Positions 36,983 through 44,974 of a stretch of DNA of 64,000 nucleotides are shown here, piece after piece; position 1 is the first letter of the stretch; every line of letters begins with the position of its first letter. The stretch spans positions 94,975-158,974 of the forward strand of contig JAFUUZ010000054.1 of assembly GCA_017471285.1 (NCBI GenBank), read 5' to 3'. Both the position numbers and the translations under genes were made by a program. This DNA is from Paludibacteraceae bacterium. Lineage in GTDB: Bacteria; Bacteroidota; Bacteroidia; Bacteroidales; Paludibacteraceae. The notes beneath the pieces were generated by a model. That model did not search any database and had not been told where the DNA came from. It saw only the letters and a program-made list of their open reading frames with translations.

Positions 36983-38233
36983 TCATCGTGCTAATTTGAT
37001 TTCGTTCCACATCTCAAGCAGCATCTCTTGCGCATCGCCGGCGTCATGCATGAGCGCGCAGCGGTCGATGATGCTCTTGTCTGCATAGTAAACGGGGTTG
37101 AGGTGCAGGGCGTGCGGATCCAGCATTTCGCCGTCAACCTCGATAGGATCCTCGCCGAAGAAATACGAAGCATCTACGGTCTCGGGCCACTCCTCCTCGT
37201 CGTTCTGGTCTTCCAGCACTGTCGCTGCGGCAAGAGGACCGCCGGCGCAAGATACATAACCGATCTCGTCCATGTTAGCCAGCGCATTGTCAGCACGGCA
37301 CATATAGTCGATGAAATAGGTTGCGGCTTTCACATTCTTGGCATACTTCGGGATAACCCAGCCGTCGAACCATACGTTGGAACCCTCTTTCGGGACGATA
37401 TAATCCAGCATCACACCCATCTCGGCTGCCTCTTCGATGGCAAACTGCGCGTCGCCGGACCAGCTTAGGTTCAGCCATGCTTTGCCTTTCGTCATCTCTT
37501 CTTTTCCGAAATCAACCTCCCATCCGCATATCTGTCTCTTGGCTTGGAGAAGGATCTCTTTGACAGCGGCAACGCGCTCCGGGGTGATGTTGCGTACAAG
37601 CTCGTCGCGGTTGATTCTGCCTGCCTCGATATCATCCGAGAAAGCGTACAGTACCAATACCGAATAGACATCGCGGAATGCGTCTTTCATCAGGATGCGG
37701 TTCTCGAAATCCGGGTTCAGGATAGCGCTCCAGCTCTCCAGATCCTCGCTCTTCACATACTGCGGGTTGTAGATGAAGCCGGTCGTGCCCCACATATAAC
37801 CTACCGTGTAGTCGCTTACTTTGACATCGTTACTCGGTGCCATCTGCTGGAATTTCTCCGTTACGAACGGGGATATATTGTCGAAATACCAGATGCTGTC
37901 GGCGATCAGCTCCTTCCGGATCGGCAGGAGAAGGTCTTTCTTCAGCATGCGCTCGATGATATACTCCGACGGACAGAATACGTCGTAGTCCTCGTGACCT
38001 ACCTCGATCTTCGTCAATGCGGTCTCGTTGATGTCGAAGGTCTCATAGACCAGTTCTACCTTCTCGCCCGTTTGGTCGTAATACCACTGCTCGAAGTTCG
38101 TCTTGACGTCCTCGTCGATGTAGTCCGCCCAGTTGAGCACTTTGAGTTGATGTGCGCGGTTGGCGCCGCCGCAGGATACCATGATGAGGGACAAAGCCAC
38201 AAGGTACAAAGTACCAAAGAATGATTTTTTCAT
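36983..38233 (-). CDS. potD: Spermidine/putrescine-binding lipoprotein
   Basis: 416 residues from ATG 38233; an upstream in-frame ATG (38275) precedes a non-signal stretch and is rejected. Lipoprotein signal MKKSFFGTLYLVALSLIMVSC, then the PotD/PotF periplasmic-binding fold: LKVLNWADYIDEDV, YETFDINETALTKIE, YDVFCPSEYIIERM, GYMWGTTGFIYNP, WLNLSWSGDAQFAIEE and YVSCAGG. It should bind a polyamine in the periplasm and deliver it to PotB/PotC. It is the last of the four adjacent genes potA, potB, potC, potD. The signal codons are again a TACAAAGTACCAAAG repeat (38196-38215). The ligand (spermidine or putrescine) cannot be told from the sequence. Confidence 0.9.
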   Translation of the reverse strand: MKKSFFGTLYLVALSLIMVSCGGANRAHQLKVLNWADYIDEDVKTNFEQWYYDQTGEKVELVYETFDINETALTKIEVGHEDYDVFCPSEYIIERMLKKDLLLPIRKELIADSIWYFDNISPFVTEKFQQMAPSNDVKVSDYTVGYMWGTTGFIYNPQYVKSEDLESWSAILNPDFENRILMKDAFRDVYSVLVLYAFSDDIEAGRINRDELVRNITPERVAAVKEILLQAKRQICGWEVDFGKEEMTKGKAWLNLSWSGDAQFAIEEAAEMGVMLDYIVPKEGSNVWFDGWVIPKYAKNVKAATYFIDYMCRADNALANMDEIGYVSCAGGPLAAATVLEDQNDEEEWPETVDASYFFGEDPIEVDGEMLDPHALHLNPVYYADKSIIDRCALMHDAGDAQEMLLEMWNEIKLAR

Positions 38234-38277
38234 TGTAGTGTTAATTAATATGGTTGTTGTTATTGTTTTTTCCATAG

Positions 38278-38308
38278 TTGGCTAGACGACTAGTTTCCTA
38301 GTTCTTTC
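38278..38308. repeat. CTAG short tandem repeat
   Basis: GGCTAGACGA, CTAGTTTC, CTAGTTC between potC and potD; it overlaps the potC stop region. Confidence 0.65.
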
Positions 38309-39701
38309 TTTGTTTGGAATTACGGATATTGATATATATTAGTACGGTCAGCATGACCAGCAGGATAAGGGTGAATAACGGTCGCAACTCCGGAGTTAGA
38401 CCGCCTTTGCGGGCGTCCGAGTAGATGAAAGTGGAGAGCGTCTCCAGGCCGCCGCTGCCCTTGGTGAAGAAAGTCACGCCGAAATCATCGACAGACAGGG
38501 TCAGCGCGAGGATGAAACCGCTGATCATGCCCGGCCATAACTCCGGAAGCATCACCATACGGAGGGCTTGACCGGGAGTGGCACCCAGATCCAGAGCCGC
38601 CTCATATGTGTTGGGGTTCATACGGCTCAGACGCGGCAGAACGCTCAGTACCACATACGGCGTACAGAACACCACATGCGCGATACATACCGTCGCCAGA
38701 CCCTGGCTGAAACCCAGGGCTACGAACAGCAGGAAAAGCGAGATACCGGTGATGATATCCGGGTTGATCATCGGAACGGAGTTGAGGAACGACACCACCT
38801 TGCGTTGACGCGAGCGCATGTTATAGATTCCGATAGCAGCCAGCGTACCTAAGATAGTGGAGCTGACCGCGGCGATGAGCGCGATGATTACGGTGTACCA
38901 GATGGCGCTGTTGAGACCCGCGTCAGCCTGGCCTGTGAAGAGGTTAGCGTACAGGTCCAGCGAGAAGCCCGTCCAGTTACCGAGCACCTTGCTCTTGGTA
39001 AAGGAGAAGACGGCGATCAGGGCGATCGGCGCATAGAGAACGATCAGCAGCAGCCAGAGATACATCTGGGAGAAATAATGCCGCCTCAGACCCATGCGCT
39101 TGCGCCGGAGCGTCTCTTGCTCCACGGGCGTCAGTCCGCGCTCCTTGCGGCGCTCCGTGATGACGTAGCAGGCATAGGCTATACCGGCTGCCAACATCAG
39201 ACCCGCGAAGACAAACCATATCCAGCCGTGGCTGCGATGGCTCTCCGCCGTCTCATGAAGGTACGCCTCGAAAGTGTTCCGGCCGTTAGTCACCAGAACC
39301 CGCTGGTTGCGGTTCTTGGGCTCTTTCTTGCTCCGCCATACTGTCCATACTACCTCCTCGCTCTCGCTGTAGCAGAAGATACTGTCACCCCATGCGCTCA
39401 GATCCTCCTCACCCGGATGGGCGAAGATGAAATCCACCGTGTCGCGCCCTTCGTCGTATCGCAGTGGCTCGTATTTGCCGCCGTCGTAGAGGGAGATGTT
39501 CACTTTCTCGCCGGCATAGGATGCAGGGAAATTGTCAAGCAGTTCCACCTCTCCCGTCGCTGCCATACGCAGTTCATACGTCAGCTTCGATTGTGCGAAG
39601 CCCATCAGGCAGAAAAGCAGCCCGATCGAAATACCGATATACCGGCGTATCGAGATACCGGAATTCCTTCGTACCTCGTACATTTGTCCTTCGTACATCA
39701 T
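38298..39701 (-). CDS. potC: Polyamine ABC permease PotC with extra N-terminal domain
   Basis: 467 residues, against about 260 for ordinary PotC. Residues about 210-467 are the permease: six membrane segments and the EAA loop EAALDLGATPGQALRMVMLPE. The first about 200 residues are extra: a repeat-encoded start ([27 protein letters not shown]), a signal-like segment (GISIGLLFCLMGFAQS), a soluble beta-rich part (LTYELRMAATGEVELLDNFPASY ending near NTFEAYLHETAE), one membrane helix (about 165-190, WIWFVFAGLMLAAGIAYACY) and a basic linker. So a secreted or periplasmic domain appears fused to the permease. Its start overlaps the potB stop (ATGA). The overlap argues that the long form is real, unless translation restarts internally. 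Confidence 0.85.
   Translation of the reverse strand: MMYEGQMYEVRRNSGISIRRYIGISIGLLFCLMGFAQSKLTYELRMAATGEVELLDNFPASYAGEKVNISLYDGGKYEPLRYDEGRDTVDFIFAHPGEEDLSAWGDSIFCYSESEEVVWTVWRSKKEPKNRNQRVLVTNGRNTFEAYLHETAESHRSHGWIWFVFAGLMLAAGIAYACYVITERRKERGLTPVEQETLRRKRMGLRRHYFSQMYLWLLLIVLYAPIALIAVFSFTKSKVLGNWTGFSLDLYANLFTGQADAGLNSAIWYTVIIALIAAVSSTILGTLAAIGIYNMRSRQRKVVSFLNSVPMINPDIITGISLFLLFVALGFSQGLATVCIAHVVFCTPYVVLSVLPRLSRMNPNTYEAALDLGATPGQALRMVMLPELWPGMISGFILALTLSVDDFGVTFFTKGSGGLETLSTFIYSDARKGGLTPELRPLFTLILLVMLTVLIYINIRNSKQRKN
39655..39700. repeat. Short tandem repeats at the potC start
   Basis: Minus strand: GTACGAAGGACAAATGTACGA then GGTACGAAGG, followed by GGTATCTCGATACGCC / GGTATATCGGTATTTCG units. 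They encode the first about 25 residues of PotC. Confidence 0.75.
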
Positions 39702-40492
39702 ATCATTCCTCCTTTCTCTCCTTCGGAGTTGTTGTCGCCGAAGAACGACGTGAGACCGATGATGATCAGCAGTACCAGACTCAGAACGGCGCCGTAGTTA
39801 AGCAGGTCGGTCGTCGTGATATAGTCCTGGATGAGAGAACCGAACAGTTTGATGTTGTTATGCGTCAGCAGTTCGGCGATAGCGAAAGTGGAGACGGTAG
39901 GCATAAACACCATGACGATGCCGCTATAGACACCGGGCATCGACAGAGGAACGATGATCTTCCAGAAGCACGTCCAGCGGTTGGCACCCAGGTCCTGAGC
40001 CGCCTCTACAAGCGAGTTGTCCATCTTCTGAAGGGTGTTGTAAATCGGGTAGATCATAAACGGCAGGTAGTCGTAGCAAAGACCGAAGAGCAATGCTCCT
40101 TCGCCTAACGGCAGACCGCACATGTTGAATAACTCTACGGTCGCTACCGTACGCAGAAGGAAATTGATCCACATCGGCAGGATAAACAGCATCGCCATCA
40201 CTTTGGGCGTCCGGAAATCCTCCTGCGCCATGATATATGCCGCCGGATAGCCTATCAGCAGACAGATTGCCGTGTTGAAAACAGCTATCATCACCGAATA
40301 CAAAAACGTCTGGATCGCCTCGCTATGCGTGAAGAACTTCGCAAAATTGCGGATCGTGAAATGCCCGTCAATGTCGGTGAACGCATATACCGCTACCAAT
40401 ATCAGCGGCAGCACTACGAACAGCGCCATGAATAGCACATAGGGCCATGCCCACGTCCGACGGCTCGAAAATATCTGAATAACTCTACTCAT
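39698..40492 (-). CDS. potB: Polyamine ABC permease
   Basis: 264 residues, normal PotB length, with six hydrophobic segments and the EAA loop [25 protein letters not shown] that docks on the ATPase. Start ATG 40492 overlaps the end of potA by 8 nt; the stop overlaps the potC start by 4 nt. It forms the membrane channel with PotC. Confidence 0.92.
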   Translation of the reverse strand: MSRVIQIFSSRRTWAWPYVLFMALFVVLPLILVAVYAFTDIDGHFTIRNFAKFFTHSEAIQTFLYSVMIAVFNTAICLLIGYPAAYIMAQEDFRTPKVMAMLFILPMWINFLLRTVATVELFNMCGLPLGEGALLFGLCYDYLPFMIYPIYNTLQKMDNSLVEAAQDLGANRWTCFWKIIVPLSMPGVYSGIVMVFMPTVSTFAIAELLTHNNIKLFGSLIQDYITTTDLLNYGAVLSLVLLIIIGLTSFFGDNNSEGEKGGMI

Positions 40493-41984
40493 TGCTTTCG
40501 ACTTTCGACTTAAGACTTTCGACTAAAATATCCTTCGGCTTGATTACAATACCCACGCGGTCGCCGTCGTCCCATACGTCGTTGGTGTTTACATACAGGT
40601 CGTGACCCTCGTCTGTACGGATGGTCAGGTGGTAGTGGTTGCCTTTGTAGAGGATGAAATGTACTTCGCCCGAAAGGGTCCCTTCTTCTTCGTAGTCCTG
40701 GAGGTCGATGGAGCGGAATGGAACGCGCACTTGCACTTTCTCGCCCGGCTCGAAACCTTCAAGCTGTTTGGGATCGACGTCCCATTCGGCGTCGATAAAA
40801 CGGACTTTGCCGTTCTTCGTCACTTCGCCTTCGAAATAGTTGTATATGTAGTGCTCTTTTTTGACGATCTGGATATCTTCGGGCTTGACGAGCATGCCTA
40901 CCTCCGTACCCGGCAGGAACTCATGGTAGTCCTGGATGAGGAACTCGTACCCGTCCGGCGTCAGTACGCGCATCTCGTAGTGTACGCCCTTGAAGATACA
41001 ACTCTGTACCGTGCCGTACCATTTGGTGAACTTCCCCTTCGGCACGCGATCCTCCTCGTCGAGGTCGGCCTGCGAAGCGGCATCGGGACCTTTGTCACTT
41101 TGTACCTTGTCACTTTGTACCTTCCAGAGGTAGATATCCTCCGGCCGGATGACTACATCTACCGGTTGGTTCTCGCCGAAACCGGTGTCGATACAGTCGA
41201 ATTCCTGTCCGATGAACTCAACCCGTTTGTCCCTAATCATCGTGCCCGAGAGGATATTGCTCTCGCCGATGAAATCCGCTACAAAGCAGTTCTGCGGCTC
41301 GTTGTATATGTCTGTCGGAGTACCGATCTGTTTGATTTTTCCTTCGTTCATCACTACTACGCGGTCGCTAAGCGTCAACGCTTCTTCCTGGTCGTGCGTC
41401 ACGTAGATAAAGGTGATTCCTAATTTCTCGTGCAGTTCCTTGAGTTCGATCTGCATGTCGTGCCGCATCTTCAGATCCAGAGCGCTCAGTGGCTCGTCCA
41501 GCAGCAGCACTTCCGGCTCGTTCACGATCGCGCGGGCTATCGCTACACGCTGTTGCTGACCGCCCGAAAGGGTGTCAACCTTGCGCTCTTCGTAGCCGGT
41601 CATGTTTGCCATCTTCAAAGCACGGCGCACTTTCTTCTTGATCGTCTCGGGATCCTCTTTCTTCAGTTTCAGACCGAAGGCTACGTTGTTAAACACATTC
41701 AGATGCGGGAATAGCGCATACTTCTGAAACACGGTGTTGACCGGCCTTTTGTAAGGAGGAGTCTTGGTCACATCTTCGCCTTTGAGAAGAATATCTCCGG
41801 ACGAAGCCACCTGAAAACCTGCGATACAACGCAAAAGGGTTGTCTTACCGCACCCCGAAGGGCCTAAGATGGTGACGAACTCGCCTTTCTTTACCTGAAG
41901 GCTTACATCGTCGAGGGCATACTTACCATCCTCGAACTGCTTCGAGACATGGTTCACCTCAATGATAAACGGGTTTTTACTCAT
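40485..41984 (-). CDS. potA: Polyamine ABC transporter ATP-binding protein
   Basis: 499 residues. ATPase domain with Walker [10 protein letters not shown] (about 42-50), Q-loop, signature LSGGQQQR, Walker [13 protein letters not shown] and the switch His in [10 protein letters not shown]. The rest is a long C-terminal regulatory part with more than one TOBE-like OB-fold (about 240-300 and 310-490), longer than in E. coli PotA (378). Two repeat-encoded pieces stand out: [12 protein letters not shown] (DNA 41088-41125, TACAAAGTGACA units) in the linker, and the very C-terminus [11 protein letters not shown] (DNA 40492-40530, TTTCGACT units). It energises polyamine uptake with PotB, PotC and PotD. 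Promoter at 42284-42314 with a leader of about 290 nt that contains a palindromic element. Confidence 0.92.
   Translation of the reverse strand: MSKNPFIIEVNHVSKQFEDGKYALDDVSLQVKKGEFVTILGPSGCGKTTLLRCIAGFQVASSGDILLKGEDVTKTPPYKRPVNTVFQKYALFPHLNVFNNVAFGLKLKKEDPETIKKKVRRALKMANMTGYEERKVDTLSGGQQQRVAIARAIVNEPEVLLLDEPLSALDLKMRHDMQIELKELHEKLGITFIYVTHDQEEALTLSDRVVVMNEGKIKQIGTPTDIYNEPQNCFVADFIGESNILSGTMIRDKRVEFIGQEFDCIDTGFGENQPVDVVIRPEDIYLWKVQSDKVQSDKGPDAASQADLDEEDRVPKGKFTKWYGTVQSCIFKGVHYEMRVLTPDGYEFLIQDYHEFLPGTEVGMLVKPEDIQIVKKEHYIYNYFEGEVTKNGKVRFIDAEWDVDPKQLEGFEPGEKVQVRVPFRSIDLQDYEEEGTLSGEVHFILYKGNHYHLTIRTDEGHDLYVNTNDVWDDGDRVGIVIKPKDILVESLKSKVESNE
40492..40530. repeat. Short tandem repeat, TTTCGACT type, at the potA end
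   Basis: GCTTTCGAC, TTTCGAC, TTAAGAC, TTTCGAC units encode the last residues of PotA and overlap the potB start. Confidence 0.8.
41088..41125. repeat. In-frame tandem repeat in potA
   Basis: TTTGTCACTTTGTACC followed by TTGTCACTTTGTACC, a 15-bp unit; the minus strand encodes [12 protein letters not shown]. Confidence 0.85.
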
Positions 41985-42057
41985 TTTTTTTCAAACTAGA
42001 TTGGATTACGATACTCTCGATCAATCATAAAATAATAATTTTGTTAAACATTTTTTT

Positions 42058-42175
42058 ATTGGGGTCCCCGATGTGTGCGTAGCACGCAGTGGGGAAAGCG
42101 TAGCACAAGGCGAGATTCATAGGAGCGGTTTCCGCGACTCGTAGCGAGCCTTAGTGTAAGCGCCGTACTCCGAAT
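42058..42175. repeat. GGGGTCCCCG-type palindromic element (copy 2)
   Basis: Starts ATTGGGGTCCCCG, then GTGC-GTA-GCAC (42075-42085), TGGGGAAAGCG, GCGG-TTT-CCGC (42125-42135) and CTCG-TAG-CGAG (42138-42148). Same outline as 17746-17852 with different stems; it lies in the potA leader. Confidence 0.7.
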
Positions 42176-42283
42176 AAATCATAAAAAATAATACTTTTGT
42201 TATACAATATCTTTGCGCGTGTACAACACCTAATATCTATGCGTGCACAGCACAAGCGTACGCATACGCGCACATTTCGGCTA

Positions 42284-42314
42284 CAAAAGTACAACAAAAA
42301 TTGCACATACACAA
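42284..42314 (-). promoter_or_regulatory. Bacteroidetes promoter for potABCD
   Basis: Minus strand: TTG (42314-42312), 20 bp, TACTTTTG (42291-42284). Confidence 0.82.
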
Positions 42315-42442
42315 GAATTTAATAACTTTTTTATTAAATTAATCGTTTTAGCGGCGCGAAATAAGACGTTTTTTAGCGTTTTTTGACAAAAATAGAATGT
42401 TTATTCTATATTATATGCCTAAATATAGCCTGCATGCATAAC

Positions 42443-42507
42443 GCGACCTCTGGTCGCAGCAATCGCGCTTGCGCGAAGCAATTATCAATCGGCACAGCCG
42501 AAGCAAT
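42443..42507. repeat. AGCAAT words alternating with mini-hairpins
   Basis: GCGACC-TCT-GGTCGC, AGCAAT, CGCGC-TT-GCGCG, AAGCAAT, TATCAATC, CGGC-ACA-GCCG, AAGCAAT. Same plan as the CATCATT array at 16308. Confidence 0.82.
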
Positions 42508-42534
42508 AAAAATCGCCCAGGAAAACGATTTTTC

Positions 42535-42565
42535 TTGCATATATGAAAAAAAAATAGTAATTTTG
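42535..42565 (+). promoter_or_regulatory. Bacteroidetes promoter
   Basis: TTG (42535-42537), 20 bp containing an A-tract, TAATTTTG (42558-42565), followed by CACCGCAAAAT. A nearly identical promoter lies at 44374-44404 and a similar one at 59201-59231. Confidence 0.85.
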
Positions 42566-42594
42566 CACCGCAAAATCATTAAACATAGAAATAT

Positions 42595-42661
42595 ATGCCT
42601 GAAATCAGTCGTTTTTATGGAGAAGGGGGAAGAGATTATTAACATTAAACCGCTTGACTGA
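42595..42661 (+). pseudogene. Remnant of a DUF4160 gene
   Basis: ATG 42595 opens with MPEISRFYG, the characteristic start of DUF4160 proteins, but reads only 15 codons to TAA (42640-42642). In another frame the DNA just before the next gene ends NIKPLD and TGA (42659-42661), which looks like a DUF4160 C-terminus. The middle of the gene therefore seems to be deleted, leaving a short out-of-frame fusion of both ends. The promoter and the partner gene are intact. The remnant start is clear; the remnant end is less certain. Confidence 0.6.
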
Positions 42662-42662
42662 T

Positions 42663-42908
42663 ATGGATTTGATTTGGATAAATAGTGCCAAGTATTTGGG
42701 CGATTACCGCTTGTCTCTTTCTTTTTCCAATGGAGAACAGCGTGTATTTGATGCGAAAGAGTTTATAGCGTCTCACCCTTTGTTCGCTTCACTTAAAGAC
42801 AAACAGTTATTCAGCCAATTTCAGTTAGATGGATGGACTGTCTCTTGGCTAGACGGTCGATTAGATATTGCTCCGGAGTATCTATATGAATCAGGAACTC
42901 CGGCATAA
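42663..42908 (+). CDS. DUF2442 protein
   Basis: 81 residues from ATG 42663, directly after the DUF4160 remnant. Pattern matches DUF2442: LIWINSAKYLGDYRLSLSFSNGEQRVFDAKEF, PLFASLKDKQLFSQFQLDGWTVSWLDGRLDIAPEYLYE. DUF2442 and DUF4160 genes are commonly adjacent and have been regarded as possible toxin-antitoxin-like pairs; the function is not established. Here the partner has been lost by deletion, so if DUF2442 is the antidote it is now an orphan. Cytoplasmic, no signal peptide. Confidence 0.8.
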   Translation: MDLIWINSAKYLGDYRLSLSFSNGEQRVFDAKEFIASHPLFASLKDKQLFSQFQLDGWTVSWLDGRLDIAPEYLYESGTPA

Positions 42909-42984
42909 TACGTCCCCCCTCACTGACGTTAAACAGGAGAAAATGGCAATATTACGATAAAAAACAATAATTCTGCATTTTTTA

Positions 42985-43016
42985 TTTGCACAAATAGAAA
43001 AAATGTACTATCTTTG
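42985..43016 (+). promoter_or_regulatory. Bacteroidetes promoter for the rod-like RNA or leader
   Basis: TTTG (42985-42988), 20 bp, TATCTTTG (43009-43016). Predicted start near 43021; the next gene begins 364 nt later. Confidence 0.8.
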
Positions 43017-43020
43017 CACC

Positions 43021-43240
43021 GTCATTTGAGAATGACCGCTGGCTCCGACAGCGTAAAAAAGCGGTGACATATTGATTTTATTCGCGTTTGCGATTTATTG
43101 GGCACTCTAGAATGTAGGAAGTTCAGAAGATATACCAATAATAAGTCACAAACGTCCATATTGTATATGGGCGTGACTTATCGGTATATGGGCAATTCCT
43201 ACAGCCTTAGAGTGGATAAGGAAGCGCTCATATTTTTTTG
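43021..43240 (+). ncRNA. Putative structured RNA with a 112-nt rod-like hairpin
   Basis: From 43103 to 43214 the sequence folds into one long rod of five stacked stems: 103-110 with 207-214, 113-120 with 196-203 (TGTAGGAA / TTCCTACA), 130-136 with 183-189 (ATATACC / GGTATAT), 142-149 with 173-180 (TAAGTCAC / GTGACTTA), and 154-161 with 165-172 closing a 3-nt loop (offsets from 43000). Internal loops separate the stems. A run of seven Ts at 43232-43238 could end the transcript. A promoter sits just upstream. The rod with internal bulges is reminiscent of 6S RNA, but I cannot confirm a family; it may instead be a long 5' leader of the gene at 43385. Confidence 0.6.
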
Positions 43241-43384
43241 TGTTTCTTTTCATATCTCGCAGACGGCTCCATAGAGAACCGTCACTCTCCAAACGGGGCA
43301 AGAGCAGCAAAGCCGAAAGAGCTGTAACTTAAGTCTTTATCTAAAAACCGATGCTCGATGGGATATAAGTGAGCAAAAGAAACA

Positions 43385-44092
43385 ATGAAAAAGCTATTAC
43401 TCATGGCTATGTTGGTTGTAGCAAGTCTTGTGGCTGCGCAAGATGTTATCATCACCAATGACTCTCGGAAAATTGATGCCCAAATCATTGAAGTGTCGCA
43501 GACAGAAGTTAAGTACAAGGAGAAAAGCAATCCGAATGGTCCTACTTTTGTTCTCAATACAAAGGACATCAACTCAATTATCTATGCCAATGGAAGTGTC
43601 AGCACATTTACACATACACAAACTAATCAAGCAGGAGCACAACAGTATGGCGGTTCTTATCAAGCAAATAGCCAATTACAGCCGGGTTCTTATATTACTA
43701 GAACAGGAAAAACATACTTCTATAATGGAAAGAGCATGAGCGAAACCGAGTATTTAGGGTTTGTCCAAAACAATTGTTTTGAGGCATGGCAGAGTTACCA
43801 GCAAGGACAGAAACTATGGAAAACCGGATGGACACTATTTGGAGTAGGAATGGGAAGTGTTGTATTGGGAGCAGCCTTTTGTTGGGCTCCCTACAGCGTT
43901 ATTTATTCATCAATTCTTATCGGTGCCGGAGGTGGTATGGTTATTGGTAGTGTGCCCTGTCTTGCAATCGGAAGCGTAAGAAAGAATAATTCTCATGAAA
44001 TATTCAATGAGCAATGTGCAAGACGTGCTGTGGCTCTGGAATTTGGTATCCAAGCATCACAGAATGGAATAGGTTTGGCTATGAAATTCTAA
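43385..44092 (+). CDS. Secreted or membrane protein of unknown function
   Basis: 235 residues. Signal peptide MKKLLLMAMLVVASLVAA, then a small beta domain (about 19-70, DVIITNDSRKIDAQIIEVSQTEVKYKE, FVLNTKDINSIIYANG) that I recall as common at the start of Bacteroidetes envelope proteins, a Gln/Ser/Tyr-rich linker (about 72-105), a short TGKTYFYNGKSMSETEYLGFV part and two hydrophobic segments (about 146-168 and 172-195, rich in Gly). The DNA is AT-rich compared with neighbours. Its own promoter is not obvious; it may be transcribed from 43009 through the structured RNA. Terminator follows. No function assigned. Confidence 0.72.
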   Translation: MKKLLLMAMLVVASLVAAQDVIITNDSRKIDAQIIEVSQTEVKYKEKSNPNGPTFVLNTKDINSIIYANGSVSTFTHTQTNQAGAQQYGGSYQANSQLQPGSYITRTGKTYFYNGKSMSETEYLGFVQNNCFEAWQSYQQGQKLWKTGWTLFGVGMGSVVLGAAFCWAPYSVIYSSILIGAGGGMVIGSVPCLAIGSVRKNNSHEIFNEQCARRAVALEFGIQASQNGIGLAMKF

Positions 44093-44117
44093 TCTAACAT
44101 AACACTAACTATTCTGC

Positions 44118-44144
44118 GCCCGAGCTAATCACTCGGGCTTTTTT
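44118..44144 (+). terminator. Hairpin terminator
   Basis: GCCCGAG / CTCGGGC stem with a 7-nt loop followed by TTTTTT. Confidence 0.88.
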
Positions 44145-44373
44145 ATGCACAAAAAAGAACGCACTTTACATTCCTACTTCCAACTTGTTCCCTTTTTAAA
44201 CGTTGTTCCCTTTTGTCGCATTATTGCGGCAACCACCTCTCTTCTCTCTCCCTTTCGGGTGCATTTTTGCGCCTCTCCCTCTCACTCTCACTCTCACCAA
44301 TATATCAGTGTGAGACTAATCCAATTTTTGGCGTCGTAAAATATACATTTTTTGTGTAAAAAAACGCGCGCAC
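44145..44373. other. Pyrimidine-rich spacer, no gene
   Basis: C and T rich, with CTCTCACTCTCACTCTCACC and CTCTCTCC runs near 44235-44300, a short tandem repeat. No credible frame on either strand. Confidence 0.6.
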
Positions 44374-44404
44374 TTGCATATATGAAAAAAAAATAGTAAT
44401 TTTG
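44374..44404 (+). promoter_or_regulatory. Bacteroidetes promoter of the miaA / glycogen synthase operon
   Basis: TTG (44374-44376), 20 bp, TAATTTTG (44397-44404), then CACGCAAAAT. About 30 bp around it are almost the same as the promoter at 42535-42565. Confidence 0.87.
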
Positions 44405-44425
44405 CACGCAAAATTGTGTGATATT

Positions 44426-44974
44426 ATGATTTACAGATTTACTTTTTCGTGTGAAGAAGGCTCTCAGGACTTCCGCCGCGTCTTTGAGGCGGACCCCGAT
44501 GCTACGTTTCTCGAACTGCATGAGGCGATCCTCAAGTCCGTGGACTATCCCGACGACCAGATGACTTCGTTCTTCCTTTGCAACGACGAGTGGGAGAAAG
44601 GCCAGGAGGTGACGCTCGTCGAGATGGATTCGAACTTCGAGTACGACAACATGGTGATGAACGAAACCCGTCTCTCTGACCTGATCGAGGAGCAGGGACA
44701 GCGTCTTATCTATGTCTTCGACCCGATGTTCGAACGCTATTTCTTCGGCTCACTCAAAGAGATCAAACCGGGTACGATGAACGGAGTGGAGTGCGTGGAG
44801 AGCAAAGGAAAAGCGCCGAAGCAACTCAAATCCGAAGATCCTTTGGCGGGTATAGGTTCCAAGGGTGGCAATGATCTGGATCTGGACGATGAGTTCCGCG
44901 ACGAACTGGACCTCGGAGACATTGACATGGAGGGCTTCCAGGACCTGTCCTTTGACGATGGAACAATGTTCTAA
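44426..44974 (+). CDS. Plasmid pRiA4b ORF-3-like family protein
   Basis: 182 residues from ATG 44426, about 16 nt after the predicted transcription start. Residues about 1-110 follow the pRiA4b ORF-3 pattern: FTFSCEEGSQDFRRVFEADPDATFLELHEAIL, MTSFFLCNDEWEKGQEV, TRLSDLIEEQGQRLIYVFDPM. The C-terminal third is very acidic (LDLDDEFRDELDLGDIDMEGF). Cytoplasmic; role unknown. It opens the operon, and the miaA start lies 17 nt inside its 3' end, so translation of the two is probably coupled. Confidence 0.82.
   Translation: MIYRFTFSCEEGSQDFRRVFEADPDATFLELHEAILKSVDYPDDQMTSFFLCNDEWEKGQEVTLVEMDSNFEYDNMVMNETRLSDLIEEQGQRLIYVFDPMFERYFFGSLKEIKPGTMNGVECVESKGKAPKQLKSEDPLAGIGSKGGNDLDLDDEFRDELDLGDIDMEGFQDLSFDDGTMF

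Noticed and set aside
36927-37010. 28 extra N-terminal residues of the TPR protein
   Set aside because: They are encoded by repeat DNA and the end of potD, and they would place the signal peptide internally.
42383-42661. 92-codon plus-strand frame
   Set aside because: It runs through the AGCAAT array and the promoter at 42535-42565; only its last codons may be a DUF4160 remnant.
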